Below are positions 57,040 through 64,000 of a stretch of 64,000 bases of DNA, piece after piece; the stretch's first letter is position 1, and each line of letters opens with the position of its first letter. Made by a program: the position numbers and the translations under genes. The stretch lies in contig JADJXV010000014.1 in assembly GCA_016720145.1 (NCBI GenBank), forward strand, positions 46,560 through 110,559. The letters run 5' to 3'. The stretch comes from Ignavibacteria bacterium. GTDB lineage: Bacteria; Bacteroidota; Ignavibacteria; Kapaibacteriales; UBA961. The notes below the pieces were generated by a model, which saw only the letters and a list, made by a program, of their open reading frames with translations, was not told where the DNA came from and made no database searches.

Positions 57040-59066
57040 TCAGACCTTTTCCAAAAAATACGTCTTCATCATCCCCTTACCCTTAATCTCCATCTCACCA
57101 CGCTCTTCAAAAGTAATCCCACCTAAATCATCACCCACCATATCCAACCGATTCTGCAGATGAAACGCGAACTCCTCACTCACGTGGATTTTTCCCGGTT
57201 CGCCATGCGATTCCATCCGCGCTGCCGTATTCACGCTATCTGAGTAAATATCATACACAAAACGGTTTTCGCCGACAATTCCACCGAAAGCAGGACCACA
57301 ATTTATTCCAATTCTAATATTGAAAATTGCATCTTTGGGAAGCGAAGAACGGATGTCGTCCGGCAATTGAATATCGCTCATCATTTCCAACGCAGCCCGG
57401 GTGATACGTTCGGCATGGTCAGCACATTCAATCGGCGCACCGGCTACTGCCATGTAGCCGTCGCCGATAGTTTTGATCTTTTCGCAACCGTGAGATTCGA
57501 TGATTCTATCAAATTCTCCAAACACATAATTGAGGAAAGCGAGTACTTTGCGGGCAGGCATTTTGGACGCGATTGGCGTGAAGCCGACGATATCGGCGAA
57601 GAGGATGGAGATCTGAGAGAAATAATCGGCGATTTTCTCGCCTTTGATGAGTCGAGTGGCGATGCTCGGTGGTAGTACTTTGTGTAATAAGCCGGTTGTG
57701 GCGTTCATTCTGGCATCTGCGGCAGCTTTGGCGATAGCAATTTCCTTATCCCGCTCGGCCACTTTGCGCTCATAGCCAAAGTTTTGAATCACGTTCTTTG
57801 TATCGTCGCTGCGAATTTCAACATAGATTTCATGGTACTTCTGAAAACATGTATCGGCTTCTTCCCACTTGTTTTCATGACGGTATACATTCGCAAGTGA
57901 TTTGTAAAAATCACACTGGTTTTGTTTTTGGCTATCATCTTTGTAGTAGTCAATTGCCTGAAGTAAGTACTCTTCCGCCTTCGCCGGATTGTAGCCGTCA
58001 AACCCTTTCTCGGCATAAAGTTCGCCGATATTACCAAGATTATTTGCAGCCAGTTCTTTCAACCCGAGATCTTCGGCCATATCCATTGCTAATATCATGT
58101 ATTGTAATGCACTTGAATACTCCCGGCGCCCTTGTAAAAATACCCGATATTAATATAACATCGTACGATGTGTACCTTGAATCCCATCTCCTCTGAGATA
58201 GTCAGAGAATTTTGTAGATACTCGATCGCCTTTGGGTAATCCAACATTCTGGAATACACAATTCCTATATTGCTGAGCATATTTGCCACAGCGTCCTTTA
58301 CTCCGATTTCTTCCACAAGAGAGAGTGATTTATGATAGTATTCTAATGCCTGAGGATAATCTTCAAGATCGATGAAAATTTTCCCTATACTGCTGAGATT
58401 ATTAGACATCCATACATTATTTCCATTCTTTTCATTCATCGCAAGAGCCTTGCCGTAATACTCCAATGCGCGCGAAAAATCCATAAGATCAAGATAGACA
58501 GATCCTATATTATGAAATGATGCTGCAATGTTGTTTTGATTCCCGGACTCTTCATAAAAAGCCAACTCTTTATGCATATGCTCCAAAGCAAGAGGATACT
58601 CGGCAATTGCTTTATATGCCACTCCTATATACCCGTGGTTACTGGCAATACCTTCAGAATCCCCGAGTTTTTCCTGGACTGCGAGTGCTTTCGTAAAGAA
58701 CTCCAAAGCAGCAACAGAATCGGAAAGGTGTTCATAAACTATCCCTACATTGCTTAATGACAATGCGATTTCGGGCTGATTGTCCAAATCTAACGCAATG
58801 GCAAGTGCTGACTTAGCAAAAGCAAGTGATCTTGATGCCATTCCCCGCCGCCAAAGAGATTCGGATAGTAGTCGCAACGCAACAGCGTTTTGGAGCACAG
58901 CCGGCATAGACAGCAGCTTGGAAATATTTTCCTCATCTTCATTTACCGGCGCTCCATCAGATATACTCAGAGCTTTCCGGCATAGATGTTCCGCATTGGC
59001 GAAGTTTTCCTTGGTATTACTGATTGCCGCCTGTGTCAGCAGTTGTTCAATTTCATCATTTGTCAT
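57040..59066 (-). CDS. AC19: TPR-adenylate cyclase (frameshifted)
   Basis: The upstream frame starts at the ATG at 59,066 (MTNDEIEQLLTQAAISNTKE); an ATG at 59,117 in the same frame is less like the paralogues. It leaves the family at INIGYFYKGAGS and stops at 58,095. The second frame, 57,040-58,098, carries the rest. Adding one base in the CCC run 58,129-58,131 gives FYKGRREYSSALQYMILAMD, a normal TPR. Six TPR-like units and DGYNPAKAEEYLL precede a group D cyclase domain from about 484: FADIVGFTPIA, HGCEKIKTIGDGYMAVAGAP, YDIYSDSVNTAAR. There is no repeat insert in the loop (HLQNRLDMVGDDLGGITF). As written, a product from the second ATG would still contain the whole cyclase domain. Confidence 0.83.
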
Positions 59067-59163
59067 ACAGTTGCTCTTGTTTTTAGTAATGTAATCTACG
59101 TTGTGTATTCTTGGCAAAATACTGCTATCTTCCTTTGATTTTCAATATCCCACCAATCCTTAT

Positions 59164-60870
59164 TCAGACATTCTTCTCCAAAAAATACGTTTTCATCATC
59201 CCTTTACCCTTAATCTCCATCTCACCACGCTCCTCAAAAGTTATCCCACCCAAATCATCACCCACCATATCCATCCGATTCTGTAGATGAAACGCAAACT
59301 CTTCACTCACGTGGATTTTTCCGGGTTCACCATGCGATTCCATCCGCGCAGCCGTATTCACGCTATCTGAGTAAATATCATACACAAAACGGTTTTCACC
59401 GACAATTCCACCAAAGGCCGGACCGATATTAATTCCAATTCTAATATTGAAAATTGCGCCTTTCGGTAGGGAAGAGCGGATATCTTCGGGCAATTGAATA
59501 TCGCCCATCATCTCCATTGCAGCCAGGGTGATACGTTCAGCATGGTCAGCACATTCAATCGGCGCGCCGGCTACTGCCATGTAACCGTCGCCGATAGTTT
59601 TGATTTTTTCGCAACCGTGAGATTCGCAAATTCTATCAAATTCTCCGAACACATAATTGAGGAAAGCGAGCACTTTGCGGGCGGGCATTTGCGCAGCAAT
59701 GGGTGTGAAGCCGACGATATCGGCGAAGAGGATGGAGACTTGGGAGAAGTAATCAGCTATAGTCTCACCTTTGATGAGGCGGTCAGCAATGCTTGAGGGA
59801 AGGACTTTGTGGAGAATATCTGCCGTAGCTTTTGCATGCGAACGTTCTATAAGAAGCAAATTTTGCTGCTCAATCAGCTCAGCTTTCTTCTTAGCTTCAT
59901 CACTTTGAACTTCCTTTTCTAAATTGTGGTATTTCTTGAAATGAACATGTGATTCTTTCCAACGATCTTGGTATTCGTATAAATCCGCAAGGCGTTTATG
60001 AGTCCAATACAAATGGTATTTGTCGCCAATTACTTCGTTTATTGCAATAGCTTTGAGCAAATACTCCTCTGCTTTCTCCGCGTCGTATGCTTCGAATTTT
60101 TGCTCGGCATAGAGCAAGCCGATGATGCCGAGATTGATTGCGACGCCTTGTTTGCTCTCAAGTTCTTCGTTCATTGCTAACGACTTTTGGCAATACTCCA
60201 ACGCTTTGGCGTAGTCAGAAAGTTCTGCGTACACATTCCCGATATTGTTGAGATGTCGAGCAATGCCTGCTTTCATGCCAAGCTCTTCGTCGATTGCCAG
60301 TGCCTTGTGATGATACTCCAAAGCTTTGTCATACTCCGAAAGATTCCTATACACATTTCCGATATTGCCGAGATTGTATGCCATACCTCCTTTACGACCA
60401 AGTTCTTCGTTCATTGCCAGCGACTTTTGGTAATAGTCAATTGCTTTACCGTAATCCGAAAGGTTACTATATACACCCTCGATAATGGTGATTAATCCGG
60501 CTTTTCGGTAAAGAGCTCCAATCCTCTCACAAAATACAATTCCAGTTTCTGCATGACTCAACGTCAATGTGTAATCACCGCGTGAAGATGAAATGGTTGC
60601 GAAACGATTGTAGGCGTGAGCAAGCAATTCGAGAACAGCGTTTTTCTGAGATTTTATATCAAGTTCTTCTCCCAAATCATTTCGCTCGGTTTCCTTATCA
60701 AGCAGTGTCAAAACTTCATTCGCGCATCGCTCTGACTCGTCGTAATCTGATGATTCATAGAAGCTTCGTGCTTCTTTGAGAAGTTCGGTTGATGTGTCAA
60801 TTTTTGTTTGAATGTCTAGGTCAATCATGATTTTGCCTTCCTTTACAACATAAAATTTTTCTTTCATCAT
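59164..60870 (-). CDS. AC20: TPR-adenylate cyclase
   Basis: 568 residues. Its start overlaps the YhcG stop as ATGA and is preceded by a good Shine-Dalgarno (AAGGAG); an internal ATG at 60,828 (MIDLDIQTKIDTS) with its own GGAAGG is an alternative. There are only about three TPR-like units (LSDYGKAIDYY, LSEYDKALEYH, LSDYAKALEYC) plus EAYDAEKAEEYLL. The group D cyclase domain from about 376 has FADIVGFTPIA, HGCEKIKTIGDGYMAVAGAP and YDIYSDSVNTAAR, nearly identical to AC19, AC21 and AC22. The loop has no repeat insert. AC19 starts 97 bases downstream of its stop. Confidence 0.92.
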   Translation of the reverse strand: MMKEKFYVVKEGKIMIDLDIQTKIDTSTELLKEARSFYESSDYDESERCANEVLTLLDKETERNDLGEELDIKSQKNAVLELLAHAYNRFATISSSRGDYTLTLSHAETGIVFCERIGALYRKAGLITIIEGVYSNLSDYGKAIDYYQKSLAMNEELGRKGGMAYNLGNIGNVYRNLSEYDKALEYHHKALAIDEELGMKAGIARHLNNIGNVYAELSDYAKALEYCQKSLAMNEELESKQGVAINLGIIGLLYAEQKFEAYDAEKAEEYLLKAIAINEVIGDKYHLYWTHKRLADLYEYQDRWKESHVHFKKYHNLEKEVQSDEAKKKAELIEQQNLLLIERSHAKATADILHKVLPSSIADRLIKGETIADYFSQVSILFADIVGFTPIAAQMPARKVLAFLNYVFGEFDRICESHGCEKIKTIGDGYMAVAGAPIECADHAERITLAAMEMMGDIQLPEDIRSSLPKGAIFNIRIGINIGPAFGGIVGENRFVYDIYSDSVNTAARMESHGEPGKIHVSEEFAFHLQNRMDMVGDDLGGITFEERGEMEIKGKGMMKTYFLEKNV

Positions 60871-61891
60871 AAAAAATCTCCTTCTTGGGTTAGTAGCGTC
60901 AAAAGTCGGCGTTGCAATTCCTCTTTCTCGGGTAAATAGAGCTGATAAGTAGAAACAAACAGTTGATTGGAAATTCCACCCAACGCATATTCTATCATTA
61001 CGTTGTCTTTTTCGGCAGAAAGTATGAGTCCTATTGGAGGATTATCGCCTTCCACGTTTTCTTCTTTGGCGAAATAATTGAGGTACATATTCATCTGTCC
61101 GATGTCCGAATGGTCAGCCATGCCGCACTTTAGGTCAATGACTACAAAGCACTTCAGTATGCGATGATAAAACACAAGGTCGGCGTAATAGTGCGTGTTG
61201 CCAAGCGTAATCCTATACTGCCTGCCGATGAAAGCAAAGCCTTTCCCAATTCCAAAAGAAATGACTGTAGATTATCAATGATACGGGTTTCGATTTCCCG
61301 CTCGGTGTAATGATGTTGCTCGGGAATCCCAAGAAATTCCAAAATATATGGCTCGCGGATGAGGTCTTCGCCGCTTTCCGGCTGGTTTCCAACTCGCGCA
61401 AGTTTGAGAACTCCGTCTTTGTCTTTGCTGAGCGCTAACCGATGAAAGAGCATGGATTCTTTTTGCCGTTTAAGTTCGCGCACCGACCAGTTTTCGATGG
61501 CAATTTGTTTTTCATAAAAACTGCGTTCGAGAGGATGTTCGATTTTTAAAAGTTCAACATAGTGCGACCATGTCAATTCGTAAGACAGTGTATTACTAAT
61601 TGGGAAAAGAAGAAACAATTTTCTGAAATAGAGGAGATTGTTTCGATGAAAATTCTTCCCATATTCAAATGCTAAATCCTTGGATAAACGGTCAAGTAGC
61701 TCGCTTCCATAGTCGGCGCGAACATTCCCTTTTTGTTCAAATTCCACGATGTATTTGCCGACGAGCCAATAGGTATGCACAAGAATATTGCTGACCGCAG
61801 CAGCCGCTTTTTTCTTTCCATCCGAAAGAATTTTGCCTATTTCCGATACGAGCTGCTTGTACGATTCTGCATTGATGAGGTCTTGCTTCAT
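60867..61891 (-). CDS. YhcG-type PDDEXK nuclease-domain protein (frameshifted)
   Basis: DUF1016/YhcG family. The N-terminal part is 61,154-61,891 (MKQDLINAESYKQLVSEIGK, a DUF1016-type helical domain with YWLVGKYIVEFEQ and NLLYFRKLF). The C-terminal nuclease domain is read from another frame, about 61,240 down to 60,867 (FYHRILKCFVVIDLKCG...GQMNMYLNYF...NPPIGLILSAEKD), with a PD-(D/E)XK-like ADL...DLK core. One missing base in the CC at 61,240-61,241 explains the break: GKGFAFIGRQYRITLGN is restored. YhcG proteins occur in defence and restriction islands; their role is uncertain. The gene overlaps both neighbouring cyclases as ATGA, so it is embedded in their translation chain. Confidence 0.85.
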
Positions 61892-63642
61892 TGTTTTGCC
61901 TCTAAAAAATACGTTTTCATCATCCCCTTACCTTTGATCTCAATCTCCTCCCTTTCTTCAAAAATAATTCCACCCAAATCATCACCCATCATATCCATCC
62001 GATTCTGCAGATGAAACGCGAACTCCTCGCTCACGTGGATTTTTCCCGGTTCGCCATGCGATTCCATCCGCGCAGCCGTATTTACCGCATCACTGTAAAT
62101 ATCATACACAAAACGCTTTTCACCGACAATTCCACCAAAGGCCGGACCGATATTTATCCCAATTCTGATATTAAACTTTGCGTCTTTGGGAAGCGAAGAG
62201 CGAATGTCTTCCGGTAATTGAATATCGCCCATCATTTCCACCGCAGCGCGGGCTATGCGCTCGGCGTGGTCGGGGCATTCGATCGGCGCGCCGGCGACTG
62301 CCATGTAGCCGTCACCAATGGTTTTGATTTTCTCACAGCCGTGTTTTTCAATGATTCTGTCAAATTCACCGAAGACATAATTGAGGAAGGCGAGCACTTT
62401 ACGAGCGGGCATTTTTGAAGCAATAGGTGTGAAGCCGACGATGTCGGCGAAGAGGATGGAGACTTGGGAGAAGTAATCGGCTACTTTTTCGCCTTTAATC
62501 AAGCGGTCGGCGATACTTGGAGGTAAAACTTGATGGAGAATTTTTGTGGTTACATCAGAGCGTTCGCGTTCAACAGACAGAATTTTCTCCCGCTCCGCGG
62601 CTTGTTTTTCTCGCTCCATTTCTTCAGCTTTTTTCTTTATTTCAATAGTACTGCTTTCCTTCTCAAGTTGATGATATTTGCGGAAATAGGTGTCTGAGTT
62701 TTCCCATCGTTTTTCATGACGTTCCATTTCGGCGAGTGCGCGGTATTGGTCCCATGGTTTAATGCCTATTTCTTCGTTTTGTGCAATGGCTTTCATCAGA
62801 TATTCTTCCGCTTTTGCAGGGTCATAACCGTCAAATTTTGGGAGGGAATATATCTCGCCGATATTTCCTAATTGTAGGGCTATAAAAGCTTTATTCCCTT
62901 GCTCTTTGTACATAGCAAGGGAGCGTATAAAGAATTCCATAGCACGCGAATAATCTCCAAGATAATAATAAAGTACGCCGATATTCCCAGTCATGTTTGC
63001 TGCTCGAGATATACTTCCTAGTTCTTCTGCGATTGCAAGTGCTTTTCCACACCATTCTAATGCCTGGTCGTACATACCGGATTTAGTATAAACCACTCCG
63101 ATATTTTCTAAACTGGCAGCTATTTGATAATTAATTCCAAGTTCTTCACCGATAGCAAGTGCTCTGCTAAACATATCCAATGCTTTGGTGTAATCTTCCA
63201 CGTTATCGCAATACACCGCACCTACATCATTTAACGACCTGCATATCAACTCTCTGTCGCCGATTTCCTCGGAGAGAGTAAGAGCACGGTGAAAATACTC
63301 CAAAACAGCGGGGTGATTACGTCGGGCTCGATGAACATAACCAATTACTCTGCAACCAATTGCTTCATCCCTCTTACTTCCTGCTTCTTTTGCTCCCGCA
63401 AGAATTAATTCTGCAACTTCAAGCGCCTCCGTATGTCTGTCAGTTTCCCGAAGCGCCCAAGCTAGGAAGCGGAGAACGTTAGACCGAATTGTTAACGTTT
63501 CTCTCCAACGTTCAGCATTCTCACTTTGGTCCGGTAGATTAGATAAAATTTCATAGCAAAGAGTTTCAGCTTCATTAAATTTTCCTTGTTCAATCAGTTC
63601 TTCTGTGTTATCGACTTGGTTTTGTAATTCTTGATTTTTCAT
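61888..63642 (-). CDS. AC21: TPR-adenylate cyclase
   Basis: 584 residues (MKNQELQNQVDNTEELIEQG). About four TPR-like units (RRNHPAVLEYF, VEDYTKALDMF, SGMYDQALEWC, LGDYSRAMEFF) and DGYDPAKAEEYLM precede a strongly charged linker. The group D cyclase domain from about 391 has FADIVGFTPIA (Asp near 399), HGCEKIKTIGDGYMAVAGAP and YDIYSDAVNTAAR. There is no repeat insert in the loop. It is coupled by ATGA to AC22 upstream and to the YhcG gene downstream. Confidence 0.93.
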   Translation of the reverse strand: MKNQELQNQVDNTEELIEQGKFNEAETLCYEILSNLPDQSENAERWRETLTIRSNVLRFLAWALRETDRHTEALEVAELILAGAKEAGSKRDEAIGCRVIGYVHRARRNHPAVLEYFHRALTLSEEIGDRELICRSLNDVGAVYCDNVEDYTKALDMFSRALAIGEELGINYQIAASLENIGVVYTKSGMYDQALEWCGKALAIAEELGSISRAANMTGNIGVLYYYLGDYSRAMEFFIRSLAMYKEQGNKAFIALQLGNIGEIYSLPKFDGYDPAKAEEYLMKAIAQNEEIGIKPWDQYRALAEMERHEKRWENSDTYFRKYHQLEKESSTIEIKKKAEEMEREKQAAEREKILSVERERSDVTTKILHQVLPPSIADRLIKGEKVADYFSQVSILFADIVGFTPIASKMPARKVLAFLNYVFGEFDRIIEKHGCEKIKTIGDGYMAVAGAPIECPDHAERIARAAVEMMGDIQLPEDIRSSLPKDAKFNIRIGINIGPAFGGIVGEKRFVYDIYSDAVNTAARMESHGEPGKIHVSEEFAFHLQNRMDMMGDDLGGIIFEEREEIEIKGKGMMKTYFLEAKQ

Positions 63643-64000
63643 AGTGTTGCTATGTTACTTTGTTTCAAAAAGTATGTTTTCATCTTCCCCTTACCCTTAA
63701 TCTCCATCTCCCCGCGCTCAACAAACACTATCCCACACAAGTCATCACCCGTCATATCCATTCTATTCTGCAAATGAAACGCAAACTCTTCGCTCACGTG
63801 GATTTTTCCGGGTTCACCATGCGATTCCATCCGCGCAGCCGTATTCACGCTATCTGAGTAAATATCATACACAAAACGGTTTTCACCGACAATTCCACCA
63901 AAGGCCGGACCGATATTAATTCCAATTCTAATATTGAAAATTGCGCCTTTTGGAAGGGAAGTGCGAATATCTTCTGGTAATTGAATATCGCCCATCATTT
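63639..64000 (-). CDS. AC22: TPR-adenylate cyclase, C-terminal part (runs off window)
   Basis: Only the last 119 or so residues lie in the window. They show the second half of a group D cyclase domain: FNIRIGINIGPAFGGIVG, YDIYSDSVNTAARMES, and KGKGKMKTYFL at the end, without a repeat insert. The sequence is almost the same as AC20 and AC21. The array therefore continues beyond 64,000. The stop overlaps the AC21 ATG as ATGA. Confidence 0.9.
   Translation of the reverse strand, partial: MMGDIQLPEDIRTSLPKGAIFNIRIGINIGPAFGGIVGENRFVYDIYSDSVNTAARMESHGEPGKIHVSEEFAFHLQNRMDMTGDDLCGIVFVERGEMEIKGKGKMKTYFLKQSNIATL

Noticed and set aside
56794..57126. 110-codon + strand frame made of LQSFNPSI repeats
   Set aside because: It arises from the 9-bp tandem repeat, which stays open in every third frame, and it overlaps the AC19 end in antisense.

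Overview
The window looks like chromosomal DNA from a bacterium of the Bacteroidota/Chlorobiota group, possibly a Kapabacteria or Ignavibacteria relative. The clues are a secreted fibronectin-type protein ending in a type IX secretion (T9SS, type A) sorting domain, a FecR-like exported protein, DUF1003 and DUF3592 proteins, and mostly weak Shine-Dalgarno sequences. This lineage call is inferred from gene content, not from a marker-gene tree.

Bases 1-17,327 hold ordinary, mostly + strand genes: fumarase (fumC), the T9SS-exported FnIII protein, dnaA (on -), tatC with a polyprenyl diphosphate synthase, tyrosyl-tRNA synthetase, a TPR protein of unknown role, a YoeB-type toxin-antitoxin pair and glucose-6-phosphate isomerase. 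A stretch rich in short palindromic intergenic repeats follows. It includes a secreted-protein gene with an in-frame TGA, flanked by two direct copies of a 44-bp element.

Bases 17,328-64,000 are all on the - strand and form one extraordinary array. It holds 22 paralogous genes (AC1-AC22 here, numbered by ascending coordinate; AC22 runs off the window) and one decayed remnant. Each encodes a soluble protein with 3-7 TPR-like units of about 40 residues, a charged helical linker and a C-terminal class III nucleotide cyclase domain. The Lys/Asp substrate-selecting residues and the Asp/Asp/Asn/Arg catalytic residues are present wherever the domain is complete, so these are predicted adenylate cyclases. 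Transcription runs from high to low coordinates. Nine gene junctions overlap as ATGA and several others are 4-17 bp apart, so long co-transcribed and translationally coupled blocks are likely. Four unrelated genes sit in or at the end of the array: a YhcG-type PDDEXK nuclease, a FecR-like exported protein, a two-domain DUF3592 membrane protein and, at the 3' end, an LtaS-like membrane sulfatase.

Two patterns stand out beyond the copy number. First, cyclase domains fall into five groups, some nearly identical, while the TPR halves differ greatly, as if one output were wired to many sensors. Second, one surface loop near the C-terminus of the cyclase domain carries in-frame insertions of short repeat DNA in 17 of 22 genes: 28-bp perfect palindromes, long inverted repeats, and GGAC-type minisatellites. 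The repeat family in the loop does not follow the cyclase group, so this looks like a recurrent insertion or loop-swapping hotspot. Relatives of two of the families also occur between genes at 14.5-14.6 kb. Six genes of the array region carry a frameshift, mostly in short homopolymers, which may be real decay or assembly error.
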